Shown: in pieces, positions 27,542 to 36,747 of the stretch
How positions within the stretch are numbered: the first letter of the stretch is position 1
Layout: each line of letters begins with the position of its first letter
From: CAG-698 sp964385755
Lineage (GTDB): Bacteria > Bacillota_I > Bacilli_A > ML615J-28 > CAG-698
DNA: 64,000 bases
Reading direction: 5' to 3'
Assembly: GCA_964385755.1 (NCBI GenBank)
Contig: CAYLPZ010000002.1
Location: 73,934-137,933 of the forward strand
Position numbers and translations under genes: made by a program
Notes under the pieces: model-generated
What the model was told of the DNA's origin: nothing
Database searches by the model: none
The model's input: only the letters and a program-made list of their open reading frames with translations

Positions 27542-29875
27542 TTATAAATCTACAATTGTAGCTCCTTGTCCACCTTCGTTTTGGCCACCATATCTAAATG
27601 ACTTCACAAGTTTATTTGCACGTAGTTTAGATTGAACAAGTTCACGAATAACACCTGTTCCAAAACCATGAATAATTGATACTTGATTTAGACCTGCGTA
27701 ATGGCAATCAGAGATAAATTTTGATATCAGTGGTTCTGCTTCTTCATAACGCATTCCCCTTAAGTCTAAACGATTAGAAACTGTTTTACGTGGAGTAGAA
27801 ATGATTTTATTTGCTTTTGGTACTATAGCAGGTTTTATTTCCACATTTGTAAGTTCTAGATCTTCTTTCTTTAATGTCATTGAAGCATTTCCAACTTCTA
27901 CTAAATATTTATTATTATTTATTTTAATTACAGTTCCATAAGTATTATATTTTTCAATAAATACTTTATCATTTTCTTTTATTTCCCGATTTAGATTGAA
28001 AACTTTTTCTTCCTTGATATTATTTTCATCTTTTATTTGATTCAATCTATGACTAATTTCCACAAGTTCATGACCTTTAATATTACTATTTTTAATTTCT
28101 TTTAAATCATCTAAAATGCTTTTTATTTCTTTTTCATTTTTAGTAATAATCTCTAAGGCTTTGGCGTGTGCTTCATCTAAGATCACTTTTCGCTCTTTAT
28201 TGATTTTTTCTTTTAATGTATCAATTTCATCAAGTTTTACAGATAACCTATATTCCTTATCACGTGCTTCGCTTAATTTTTTCTCAAGGTCAACTGATTT
28301 TTGAATAAGTTTATCTAATGTTTGATTAATCTCACTAGAGCTACTATATGCTTTCTTTATAGCTTCATCGATTATTTCATCTTTCAAGCCTAAGTTTCTA
28401 CAAATCTTTAAAGCATTTGATTGTCCTGGGACACCAATTAGTAGTTTATATGTAGGTGTAAATGTTTCAGCGTTAAACTCAACACTTGCATTAATCATAT
28501 TTTTTGATTCATATGCATGAATCTTTAATTCCGCATAATGACTTGAAGCAATAATTAAACAGTTTCGTTTTAATAAATAATCAAGTATACTTATGGCTAA
28601 ACTTGCTCCTTCAGTAGGATCTGTACCTGAACCTAATTCATCAAGTAATACTAGTGATTTTGTGTTAACTTTGTTCATTATATCAACAACATTTTTCATA
28701 TGTGATGAAAATGTGGAAAGATTTTGCGAAATGCTTTGTTCATCACCAATATCAACAAAAACATCTTCAAACACACAAATGTTACTTTTTTCACTACAAG
28801 GAATTAAAATACCTGCTTTAATCATAAGTGATAATAATCCAATGGTCTTAAGTAAAACAGTTTTACCACCAGTATTAGGTCCAGTTATAATAATACATTT
28901 ATAATCTTTACCAATAATAATGTCATTTTTAACTATTTTTGGAACATTTAATAGTGGATGATAACAATTATATAACTCTACAAAACCATCATTATTTATT
29001 TTCGGTTTTACACCATTTAATTCAATTGAAAGTTCTGCTTTTGTGAAGATTAAATCTAAAGAACACATAACTACATATGATGCTCTAATCGCTTCTTCGT
29101 TTTCTGAAACCATAACAGAAAGTTCATAAAGAATACGATGAATCTCTTGTTTTTCATCTTCATAAAGAGAATTTAATTTGTTATTCATTTCAAAAATAAC
29201 TAATGGCTCAATAAATACAGTTTCACCAGATGATGAAGTATCATGAATAAAACCTTTAATTTGATTTTTATAATCGTTCTTAACAGGAATAACAAATCGA
29301 TCATTTCTCATTGTAACAACTGAAGATGTAAGTTTAGAGATGTTTTTGCTTACTATTTCATTTAATTTTGCGTTTATATTTTTTTCATAATCTGATATTT
29401 GTTTTCTAATTTGGAAAAGAGTACTACTTGCATTATCTTGTATTTCACCAAAATTATTGAACACTTCTTTCAAACGTAAATTAAGTTCTTTAGAGTAAAC
29501 AATAGAATCAATATATGGTTTTAAATAATCAGCTTTAATTTCTGATGATTCTAAGTTTTTATAGTAAACAATTGCATGTTTAGAAGAATCTAAAAATCTT
29601 CCAATCTCTAATAGTTCATCTATTGTTAATACAACGCCTTTACAAGCTTTATTAACTAGATAAATAATATCTTTTTGGAAAGATATTTCAAGTCTTCCCA
29701 TACGCATGATAAGTTTTGTTGCTTCATCAGTTTCACAAAGCATTTGATTTACTTCATCGTAATCATTTGATAAAACAATATTATCTATTAAATCTTTGTT
29801 AGATTCGATAATTGTTTTACTTTTTAATCTATCTAAAATTACATTAAATTCTAAAGCATTATAATATTTATTCAT
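27542..29875 (-). CDS. mutS2: MutS2 (endonuclease/ribosome-rescue ATPase with Smr domain)
   Basis: 777 residues. After the lever/clamp region come Walker A ITGPNTGGKTVLLKT, the Walker B segment LVLLDELGSGTDPTEGASLA, a coiled coil (about 500-620), a KOW-like segment and the C-terminal Smr domain with LDLRGMRYEEAE and HGFGTGVIRELV. It lacks the MutS mismatch-recognition domain, as expected. MutS2 proteins split collided ribosomes and have been linked to suppression of recombination. It is divergently oriented from rnhC, and is often an rnhC neighbour in Firmicutes. Confidence 0.95.
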   Translation of the reverse strand: MNKYYNALEFNVILDRLKSKTIIESNKDLIDNIVLSNDYDEVNQMLCETDEATKLIMRMGRLEISFQKDIIYLVNKACKGVVLTIDELLEIGRFLDSSKHAIVYYKNLESSEIKADYLKPYIDSIVYSKELNLRLKEVFNNFGEIQDNASSTLFQIRKQISDYEKNINAKLNEIVSKNISKLTSSVVTMRNDRFVIPVKNDYKNQIKGFIHDTSSSGETVFIEPLVIFEMNNKLNSLYEDEKQEIHRILYELSVMVSENEEAIRASYVVMCSLDLIFTKAELSIELNGVKPKINNDGFVELYNCYHPLLNVPKIVKNDIIIGKDYKCIIITGPNTGGKTVLLKTIGLLSLMIKAGILIPCSEKSNICVFEDVFVDIGDEQSISQNLSTFSSHMKNVVDIMNKVNTKSLVLLDELGSGTDPTEGASLAISILDYLLKRNCLIIASSHYAELKIHAYESKNMINASVEFNAETFTPTYKLLIGVPGQSNALKICRNLGLKDEIIDEAIKKAYSSSSEINQTLDKLIQKSVDLEKKLSEARDKEYRLSVKLDEIDTLKEKINKERKVILDEAHAKALEIITKNEKEIKSILDDLKEIKNSNIKGHELVEISHRLNQIKDENNIKEEKVFNLNREIKENDKVFIEKYNTYGTVIKINNNKYLVEVGNASMTLKKEDLELTNVEIKPAIVPKANKIISTPRKTVSNRLDLRGMRYEEAEPLISKFISDCHYAGLNQVSIIHGFGTGVIRELVQSKLRANKLVKSFRYGGQNEGGQGATIVDL

Positions 29876-29917
29876 AAAAAACCTTTCTATATCATTAAAT
29901 TAAACAAAAAAATATGA

Positions 29918-29923
29918 TATAAT
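29918..29923 (+). promoter_or_regulatory. -10 element of the rnhC promoter
   Basis: TATAAT preceded by TGA, 30 bp before the rnhC start. The -35 region is weak. Confidence 0.5.
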
Positions 29924-29953
29924 AGAGCATAAACTTTAAAAGGATTAGAATAT

Positions 29954-30853
29954 ATGAAATACCCATATCCATTAACTGATGAACAAATCAATAAAATAAT
30001 TATAGCATATAAAGATAATGCTCTTCCTATTACTAATAATTATACTACATTTCGTGCAAAAATCAAACAAACTACATTAACAATTTATAAAACCAAAACA
30101 GTTTTATTACAAGGTGGATTTGAAGAAAATGTCGTAAGTGAATTAAATAAATTACTAGGTTTTGCTGATATAAGTAATAATGAAGTAAAAGATTTAAAAC
30201 AAAACATTATCAAAAATCAAATAGGAACTGATGAAGTTGGAACAGGAGACTTCTTTGGAGGTATTGTTGTTTGTGGGTGCTATGTACCTTTTGAAAAAAT
30301 AAAAGATATCATAGAACTTGGAGTTAAAGATTCAAAAGAAATAAAAGATAATAAAATAATTCAAATAGCTCCAAAGCTTATGGATATGCTTACATATTCT
30401 TATCTACTTCTTGACAATCTTCATTATAACTACTTAACGCTTAAATGCAATGAAAATATGAATAGTATAAAAGCTAAGATGCATAATAGTGTAATAACAT
30501 CAATGAAGAAAAAAGTAAAAAACTATGATGAAATTATTATTGATGCTTTTACGACTAAAGATCATTATTTTGAATATATTAAATCTGAAAAAATTAATGA
30601 AGACGTATTATTAGTGGAAAAAGCTGAAAATAAATTTTTAGCAGTTGCCTGTGCATCAATTATTGCTCGATATATTTTCATTAATCACCTAAAAGAACTA
30701 GGTGATAGTGTAAATATGGTACTTCCTAAGGGAGCTGGTGCAAATGTTGACGACAAAATACGATTTATTTTATCAGAAAATAAGCAAAAAATATTAAAAG
30801 ATATTGCGAAAATGAATTTTAATAACTTGAAAAAAGTTTTAAATCAAAAATAA
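29954..30853 (+). CDS. rnhC: Ribonuclease HIII
   Basis: 299 residues. The N-terminal TBP-like domain characteristic of RNase HIII (about 1-85) precedes the catalytic domain, which opens with IGTDEVGTGDFFGGIVVCG (catalytic Asp and Glu). Later come VKDSKEIKDNKI, EIIIDAFTTKDHYF and VEKAENKFLAVACASIIAR. It cleaves RNA in RNA-DNA hybrids. Complete, on the strand opposite to most neighbours, sharing its upstream region with mutS2. Confidence 0.94.
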   Translation: MKYPYPLTDEQINKIIIAYKDNALPITNNYTTFRAKIKQTTLTIYKTKTVLLQGGFEENVVSELNKLLGFADISNNEVKDLKQNIIKNQIGTDEVGTGDFFGGIVVCGCYVPFEKIKDIIELGVKDSKEIKDNKIIQIAPKLMDMLTYSYLLLDNLHYNYLTLKCNENMNSIKAKMHNSVITSMKKKVKNYDEIIIDAFTTKDHYFEYIKSEKINEDVLLVEKAENKFLAVACASIIARYIFINHLKELGDSVNMVLPKGAGANVDDKIRFILSENKQKILKDIAKMNFNNLKKVLNQK

Positions 30854-30903
30854 ATATATTCAAAGTTGAATTACGAATATTATTGCATATTTTATAATTA
30901 AAA

Positions 30904-30937
30904 AATACTTGGTTTTTATATCCAAGTATTTTTTTAA
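30904..30937. terminator. Bidirectional terminator between rnhC and the nuclease-like gene
   Basis: Stem AATACTTGG (30904-30912) with CCAAGTATT (30922-30930), T-run after and A-run before, between convergent genes. Confidence 0.88.
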
Positions 30938-30943
30938 AAATTA

Positions 30944-31441
30944 TTAACAATTTTTATAGTGTATTCCTAATTTCTTTTCTTTTGCATGTTCTTCTGCTTT
31001 TCTCATATAATCTAAATATAACATATGTTCATTTAAAATATATTTATTATCAGAATAACCATAATAAGTCATTAAATAATTTAATAGTTTTCCATCAACC
31101 CAAATCCAAGCAAGAAGTCTTTGCGCAAGTGTATCATCTCTTAAGTTATTAGCTTTATCAGATTGTAAATAAATCTCTTTTGCATTATTAAGCATTGTAT
31201 TTGCATAATTAGTTGCCTCAATGCCATAATATTCTTCTTCGCCAATTGATTTAGGTGCATTAATAACCATGAATCTTACACATTCATTGCAACCATTGAT
31301 TGTAAAAAATGCAGTGTCACCGTCCGCAATTTTCACGAATTTTGCTTTAACAAACCCGCCTGTGGGAAGAAAATTTTCACAAAATGAATTATTATTAAAT
31401 TCATCTTCTAATAACGGGCCTAAATATTCTTTTATTTCCAT
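30944..31441 (-). CDS. Staphylococcal-nuclease-fold protein with altered active site
   Basis: 165 residues. The SNase/OB fold is recognised by VKIADGDTAFFTI, VRFMVINAPKS, YGIEATNYANTMLNNAKEIYL and LLAWIWVDGKLLNYLMTYYGY. In active thermonucleases the second motif reads LLxVDTPE; here the Asp is Asn and the Glu is Lys, so the calcium ligand and the catalytic Glu appear lost. The arginines of VRF and QRLL remain. No signal peptide, so cytoplasmic. Its ATG overlaps the rluD stop by one base, so it is translated from the lspA-rluD message. Function may be binding only. Confidence 0.75.
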   Translation of the reverse strand: MEIKEYLGPLLEDEFNNNSFCENFLPTGGFVKAKFVKIADGDTAFFTINGCNECVRFMVINAPKSIGEEEYYGIEATNYANTMLNNAKEIYLQSDKANNLRDDTLAQRLLAWIWVDGKLLNYLMTYYGYSDNKYILNEHMLYLDYMRKAEEHAKEKKLGIHYKNC

Positions 31442-32358
31442 TATTTTTTTGTATTATTTCTTAATTCATTAAGAAACTCTTCGAAATAATCAGGAAGTGG
31501 TGAATCAAATTCTAATAATTCATTTGTTCTTGGATGAACAAAACCAAGTGTCTTAGCATGTAAATATTGACCATGGGTACCAATTACTTTCTTAGGACCA
31601 TAAAGTGGATCTCCAGCTATTGGATAGCCAATATAATTCATATGCACACGTATTTGATGTGTTCTTCCTGTTTCAAGTTGCAATTCTATTAGTGTGAATT
31701 CATCAAAACGTTCTAATACTTTAAAATTAGTTACAGCGTTTTTACCACCTTCAACCACTCCCATTTTTTGTCTGTTATCTTTACATCTACCGATAGGAGC
31801 ATCTATCTTACCATAGTTATGTTCAATTACGCCATGACAAATAGCATAATATTTTCTTTTAACTGTTTTATGGAAAAATTGTTCTGAAAGTGATCTATGA
31901 GCAAAATCATTTTTACAAGAAACAAGTAAACCAGAAGTATCTTTATCTATTCGGTGGACTATACCTGCTCTTATTTCTCCATTTATTCCTGATAAATCTT
32001 TACAATGATACATTAAAGCATTAACTAAAGTACCATGAAAATTACCAACTGCTGGATGAACTACCATCCCTGATTCTTTATTAACTACAATCACATCACT
32101 ATCTTCATAATAAATATCTAGTGGTATATTCTCAGGCACAATATCAACATTTACTGGATCAGGAATTGTGATTTCTACTTCGTCATTAGTTTGGACAAGC
32201 GTACTAGCTTTTGCTTTTGCTTTATTAACTAATACTTTACCACTTTTAATAATATCTTGTATTTGTGTTCTTGATATATCATCGAGTTCTACTGATAAAT
32301 ATTTATCTAAACGAACACCATTAAAACTATCTGGTATACTAAAAAATTTTATTTCCAT
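31441..32358 (-). CDS. rluD: RluD-family 23S rRNA pseudouridine synthase
   Basis: 305 residues. The N-terminal S4 RNA-binding domain includes VRLDKYLSVEL and QIQDIIKSGKVLVN. The catalytic domain has GIVHRIDKDTSGLLV, with the invariant Asp, and LQLETGRTHQIRVHMNYIGYPIAGDPLYG. It isomerises uridines in 23S rRNA. It overlaps the end of lspA, a pairing conserved in Firmicutes, and runs into the SNase-like gene. Confidence 0.94.
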   Translation of the reverse strand: MEIKFFSIPDSFNGVRLDKYLSVELDDISRTQIQDIIKSGKVLVNKAKAKASTLVQTNDEVEITIPDPVNVDIVPENIPLDIYYEDSDVIVVNKESGMVVHPAVGNFHGTLVNALMYHCKDLSGINGEIRAGIVHRIDKDTSGLLVSCKNDFAHRSLSEQFFHKTVKRKYYAICHGVIEHNYGKIDAPIGRCKDNRQKMGVVEGGKNAVTNFKVLERFDEFTLIELQLETGRTHQIRVHMNYIGYPIAGDPLYGPKKVIGTHGQYLHAKTLGFVHPRTNELLEFDSPLPDYFEEFLNELRNNTKK

Positions 32359-32843
32359 TTGCTACCTATATCTCCAAATATTATATCTATTATTATCATT
32401 ACAACACCAACACACATGCACATATCCGCAAAATTAAAACTTGCAAAATTAAAGAAAGCAAAATCAATAAAATCACGGACCTTACCTAATGAAACACGAT
32501 CAATAAAATTACCTATTGTCCCCGCAATTATCAAAATTAAACCAATTGTATAAAATGGATAAGTCTTAATATCAGCATCTTTCATCATATAGCCAAACAA
32601 ACCAAGGCCAATTATTGTTGTAATAAAGAAAAGTACTTGCTTTCCTTGTAAAATTCCAAAAATAGCTCCTTCATTATATAATAAATTAAAATCAATTACA
32701 TGAGGAATACATTCGGTTTGACCCATTGGTAAATACTTAAAAGCATAATATTTAGTTAATTGATCAACAATTACTAAAAAAACTACTATACCAGCATATA
32801 AAAATATGTCTTTATGATTATTTAGGAATTCTCTCATGATCAT
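32349..32843 (-). CDS. lspA: Lipoprotein signal peptidase II
   Basis: 164 residues (or 162 from the second ATG). Four membrane segments are present, with the aspartyl protease motifs GTIGNFIDRVSLGKVRDFID and FNFADMC holding the two catalytic aspartates, plus VDQLTKYYAF at the N-terminus. It removes signal peptides from lipoproteins such as the binding protein, the GH13 enzyme and the BspA-like protein of this window. Its ATG overlaps the TGA stop of the preceding gene (ATGA). Confidence 0.95.
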   Translation of the reverse strand: MIMREFLNNHKDIFLYAGIVVFLVIVDQLTKYYAFKYLPMGQTECIPHVIDFNLLYNEGAIFGILQGKQVLFFITTIIGLGLFGYMMKDADIKTYPFYTIGLILIIAGTIGNFIDRVSLGKVRDFIDFAFFNFASFNFADMCMCVGVVMIIIDIIFGDIGSKWK

Positions 32844-33286
32844 GACATTGCTCCTATAAAGAAAAATACTAAAACTAATAAAATAAATAATCCAAAGCCA
32901 AAATTTAATGATTGATAAAAGAAAACTGCTTTATCATCAATTGATTGGATATCAGTCATATCTGTTTCAACTGCTTTGACAATTTTTATCGTTATATAAT
33001 TTGATAACCCATTACAAAACATAAAAAGTACCCAACATAAAATTAAGAAAATATAAACAGTATTAATGTTATACCAATATATTTCAATAATTTCAAATAT
33101 AACCCAAACAACTGGTAGTACAATAACTGCAGTTAATAGAATACCAAAAATAAATGAAAGTGCACTAGTCATTCGTTTTAGTTTGATATTCATAAACTTT
33201 TTATATTGTTCTTTTCCTTCTTTCCATAGACTATTCTCACGAGGAGTTTCATTATAGCTAATACTATTTGTTCTATTCTTACTCAT
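32840..33286 (-). CDS. Hypothetical membrane protein with three membrane segments
   Basis: 148 residues. I chose the ATG at 33286, 7 bases after AAAGGAGT, instead of an in-frame GTG at 33295. The hydrophilic N-terminus (MSKNRTNSISYNETPRENSL) is followed by three hydrophobic segments (about residues 39-65, 72-95 and 125-146). No family recognised. It overlaps the ylbL-type gene upstream and lspA downstream, so it is tightly embedded in the operon. One of only two genes here that end in TGA. Confidence 0.65.
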   Translation of the reverse strand: MSKNRTNSISYNETPRENSLWKEGKEQYKKFMNIKLKRMTSALSFIFGILLTAVIVLPVVWVIFEIIEIYWYNINTVYIFLILCWVLFMFCNGLSNYITIKIVKAVETDMTDIQSIDDKAVFFYQSLNFGFGLFILLVLVFFFIGAMS

Positions 33287-34373
33287 TAGTATCACTCCTT
33301 TCGTGAATTTCTTCTAAAATATTTAAAATATCATCAAAAGTTTCAACACGATATACAAAACTAGAATCATAACCATATTCATTACAAGCTTCTATTGCTT
33401 CATCATAATTTTCAGCACAAACAAAGAAAACCGGTGCTTTAGCTAAGTATACTTTAGTAAGTTTTTGTCTTATTCCACCTATAATTCCAACTTTTCCATC
33501 AATAGAAATTGTTCCTGTACCAACGATATTTAAACCATATGTAATATCTTCTTCTATTAGTTGATTATAAATTGCTAAAGTTAGCATTGCACCACCTGAG
33601 CCACCTGTACCGTCAGTTTTAGGATTATAATTAGTTGTAAATTTTGGTGTAGAGTTCTCTCCATCTAAATAATAATAATCAGCTAACACTAAACCACATT
33701 TAAGACCATTTTCAGTTGACATCAATGCAACATTTTTTTCAATTTCCGTGTCATTTTCTTCGGTAATACAAGTAAATTTAATGTAATCTCCTTCTTTAGC
33801 TGTGCTGATGATTGACGCAAGTTTACTATCAAAATCATCTAGTGATGTTATTTTTTCTCCATTTATTTTTGTAATAATATCATCTGGTTTAACATCAGTT
33901 TTATTATTAGTTACAGCACAAACTATACATCCTTTATATGTTTTCGCAAGAAAGATTGAACTATCTTTTTCGCTTGCTTTTTCATATGCAACCATAATGG
34001 CATTATTAATCGCCATTTTTTTAGAAATAATACCATATTTTGTTTGCATATCTTCATCTAAGACATCATCTTCCCAGCTTTCAAGTAATAATTTATTATC
34101 GTTTTTTGCAAGCCAATATTGTATTAATGACGTTTCACGATACTCAAACACTGAAACAGTATAAACATTACCTGATGTATTTCCATCAACAACAGAAACC
34201 ACACTTTGTGCATATGATAAACCACCCGGAGTAATTACTGTATATTCAACTTGATAAAATGAAATAAATATGAAAAATAGTTCCACTAGTATTAAAAAGA
34301 AAACTAAAAACTTAGTAATAGGTTTTGTTTTCTTAAAACGCGAAAATAAATCTTTGAAATATTTAACTAACAT
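33279..34373 (-). CDS. ylbL: PDZ-Lon type membrane serine protease (YlbL-like)
   Basis: 364 residues. One N-terminal membrane segment (about 20-42) precedes a PDZ domain (KPDDIITKINGEKITSLDDF near 160) and a C-terminal Lon-type S16 peptidase domain. The Ser-Lys dyad is visible as GGSGGAMLTL (Ser) and GIIGGIRQKLTKVYLA (Lys), with GTGTISIDGKVG between. Substrates are unknown in this lineage; the Bacillus homologue acts in membrane protein quality control and DNA-damage recovery. Its end overlaps the next gene (AATGAGTAA). Confidence 0.88.
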   Translation of the reverse strand: MLVKYFKDLFSRFKKTKPITKFLVFFLILVELFFIFISFYQVEYTVITPGGLSYAQSVVSVVDGNTSGNVYTVSVFEYRETSLIQYWLAKNDNKLLLESWEDDVLDEDMQTKYGIISKKMAINNAIMVAYEKASEKDSSIFLAKTYKGCIVCAVTNNKTDVKPDDIITKINGEKITSLDDFDSKLASIISTAKEGDYIKFTCITEENDTEIEKNVALMSTENGLKCGLVLADYYYLDGENSTPKFTTNYNPKTDGTGGSGGAMLTLAIYNQLIEEDITYGLNIVGTGTISIDGKVGIIGGIRQKLTKVYLAKAPVFFVCAENYDEAIEACNEYGYDSSFVYRVETFDDILNILEEIHERSDTNE

Positions 34374-34374
34374 T

Positions 34375-34848
34375 TTACTTCTCCTTTGTAATGTCTAAAC
34401 AAATCTTATCTATTTTACGATATTTTATTCCTGAAGCATCAAGCATTCTCTTTGAAGCAATGTTAGCGTCAGTGCCATTGTATTTATCTTCCATATAAAC
34501 AATTTCCACAATACCACTTTGAATAATTAGTTTTGCACATTCATTACAAGGAAATAGTGTTACATAAATAGTACAACCTTGTGTTTTTGAATTAGAATTT
34601 AAAATTGCATTTGGTTCCGCATGAACAACATAAGGGTATTTAGTATCTAAGAAATTACCTTTATTTTCCCAAGGAAAGAAGTTATCATCACAACCAAAAG
34701 GAAAACCATTATAACCAATTCCGACGATTCTTTTGTTTGGATTTACTATGCATGCACCAACTTGTGTATTAGGATCTTTACTACGTTTTGAAGAAAGCAA
34801 AGCAACACCCATAAAATATGTATCCCAGTTAATGAAATTTGTACGCAT
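34375..34848 (-). CDS. Deoxycytidylate deaminase (ComEB type)
   Basis: 157 residues of the zinc-dependent cytidine/dCMP deaminase family. VVHAEPNAIL provides the zinc His and catalytic Glu, and LFPCNECAKLI provides the two zinc cysteines. The N-terminal part has KDPNTQVGACIVNPNKRIVGIGYNGFP, typical of dCMP deaminase. It converts dCMP to dUMP for thymidylate synthesis. It is 1 bp from the ylbL-type gene and heads that small operon. Confidence 0.92.
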   Translation of the reverse strand: MRTNFINWDTYFMGVALLSSKRSKDPNTQVGACIVNPNKRIVGIGYNGFPFGCDDNFFPWENKGNFLDTKYPYVVHAEPNAILNSNSKTQGCTIYVTLFPCNECAKLIIQSGIVEIVYMEDKYNGTDANIASKRMLDASGIKYRKIDKICLDITKEK

Positions 34849-34894
34849 AAATTATTTCTCCTTTTATATTATCTAGATTTATTATATTTTTAAT

Positions 34895-34924
34895 AACAAG
34901 CTAAAGAATAAACTTTAGCTTGTT
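34895..34924 (-). terminator. Terminator of the hisS-aspS operon
   Basis: A 12-bp perfect stem, AACAAGCTAAAG (34895-34906) with CTTTAGCTTGTT (34913-34924), 18 bp after the aspS stop codon. Confidence 0.85.
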
Positions 34925-34942
34925 AAAATCGTTTATTATATA

Positions 34943-36700
34943 TTATTTGTTTTCGCGTCTAATGTCAATATGCAATTCTTTTAATTGTTGTTCACTAATC
35001 TCAGTTGGAGCATCACTCATTGGACACATTGCATTTGTTGTTTTAGGGAAAGCAATTACATCACGAAGTGAAGATGAACCACAAAGAAGCATAGCAAGAC
35101 GGTCAAGACCTAATGCAATTCCACCATGAGGAGGTGTACCAAATTTTAACGCATTAACAAAGTAGCCAAATTTTACTTTAATATCATCTTCTGTTAAACC
35201 GATTGCGCGGAACATTTCATCTTGTGTTTTTTGGTCATGGATACGGATTGAACCACTACCTAATTCATAGCCATTTAAAACAATATCATAACATTTAGAA
35301 TAACATTTTTCAGGATGAGTTAAAAGCATTCCTTTAAATTCATCTTTTGGATCAGTAAATGGATGGTGAGCCGCAACATATCTTTGTTCTTCTTCACTCC
35401 ATTCAAAGCTTGGCCAATTATTAATCCATAAATATTTATAAACATTTGGATCAGTTAAACCTAATTCTTTACCTAATGTATTACGTAGGGTTGCTAAAGA
35501 AGCGTTAACAACTTCTTTCTTGCCACAAACAAAGAATAATACATCACCATTTTCAACATCAAATTCTTTTACTATTTGTTCAGATGCTTCTATATTTAAA
35601 TATTTAGCAATACTGCCTGAAAATGCGTTATTATCATATTTTAAGAACATTAAACCAGTTGCTTTAAGTTTTTTAACTACTTCAGTTAAACGATCAATCT
35701 CTTTACGAGAATATTTACTAGCTGCACCTTTAGCATTTAGTCCTTTAACAATACCATTTTGTTCGATTGCTTGTTTTGTAACAACAAAATCTAAATCTTT
35801 AAAAATTTCTGTCACATTATGAAGTTCTAAACCAAAACGAATATCAGGTTTATCATTACCATATTTTTCCATAGATTCATCAAATGATAAACGTAAGAAT
35901 GGTGTTTCTACATCAACACCTTTAACTTCTTTCATGATTTTCTTAATCATTCCTTCGATAATGGCATAGATGTCTTCTTCTTCCACAAAACTCATTTCTA
36001 CGTCAATTTGTGTAAATTCCATTTGTCTGTCAGCACGTAAATCTTCATCACGGAAGCAACGAGCTATTTGATAATATCTATCCATTCCAGAAACCATTAA
36101 TAATTGTTTGTAAAGTTGTGGAGACTGTGGAAGAGCATAGAACTTTCCAGGATTAACTCTCGATGGTACTAAATAGTCTCTTGCACCTTCTGGTGTAGTT
36201 TTACCAAATACTGGAGTTTCAACTTCGACGAAATCTAAATTATCGAAATAATTTCTTGCGGTGATGGCAATCTTATGACGTAAGAATAAATTCTTTTGCA
36301 TTGTTGGTCTTCTTAAATCTAAGTAACGGTATTTCATTCTTAAATCTTCTAATGCATCAGTTTCATCAGCAATAATCATTGGTGGTTGTTCTGCTTCACT
36401 TAATACAGTAACTCTTTCAGCTTCAACTTCAATTTCTCCTGTTGGAATATTTTTATTTATACTTTCTCTTTTAATTACTTTTCCCCATACATTAATTACA
36501 TATTCATTACGAACATTTTCTAAAACTTTATAACTTTCAGTTTCTGGACGTGCAACGATTTGTGTAATACCATAACGGTCACGTAAATCAATGAAGATTA
36601 ATCCACCAAGGTTACGTCTTTTCGCAACCCAACCAGCTAATCTTACACTTTGACCTTCATTTTCCAATCTTAATTCACCATTATTATGTGATCTAAACAT
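34943..36700 (-). CDS. aspS: Aspartyl-tRNA synthetase
   Basis: 585 residues, normal for bacterial AspRS. The N-terminal OB-fold reads VRLAGWVAKRRNLGGLIFIDLRDRYG. Class II motifs follow: the motif 2 segment FRDEDLRADRQMEFTQIDVEMSF, a GAD insertion domain in the middle, and motif 3 GIALGLDRLAMLL. It charges tRNA-Asp. It is the second gene of the T-box-controlled operon, 47 bp after hisS. Confidence 0.97.
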   Translation of the reverse strand: MFRSHNNGELRLENEGQSVRLAGWVAKRRNLGGLIFIDLRDRYGITQIVARPETESYKVLENVRNEYVINVWGKVIKRESINKNIPTGEIEVEAERVTVLSEAEQPPMIIADETDALEDLRMKYRYLDLRRPTMQKNLFLRHKIAITARNYFDNLDFVEVETPVFGKTTPEGARDYLVPSRVNPGKFYALPQSPQLYKQLLMVSGMDRYYQIARCFRDEDLRADRQMEFTQIDVEMSFVEEEDIYAIIEGMIKKIMKEVKGVDVETPFLRLSFDESMEKYGNDKPDIRFGLELHNVTEIFKDLDFVVTKQAIEQNGIVKGLNAKGAASKYSRKEIDRLTEVVKKLKATGLMFLKYDNNAFSGSIAKYLNIEASEQIVKEFDVENGDVLFFVCGKKEVVNASLATLRNTLGKELGLTDPNVYKYLWINNWPSFEWSEEEQRYVAAHHPFTDPKDEFKGMLLTHPEKCYSKCYDIVLNGYELGSGSIRIHDQKTQDEMFRAIGLTEDDIKVKFGYFVNALKFGTPPHGGIALGLDRLAMLLCGSSSLRDVIAFPKTTNAMCPMSDAPTEISEQQLKELHIDIRRENK

Positions 36701-36747
36701 TTTAATTATCTCCTTTTAATTTTATTAAAATAATATAATTGATTAAT

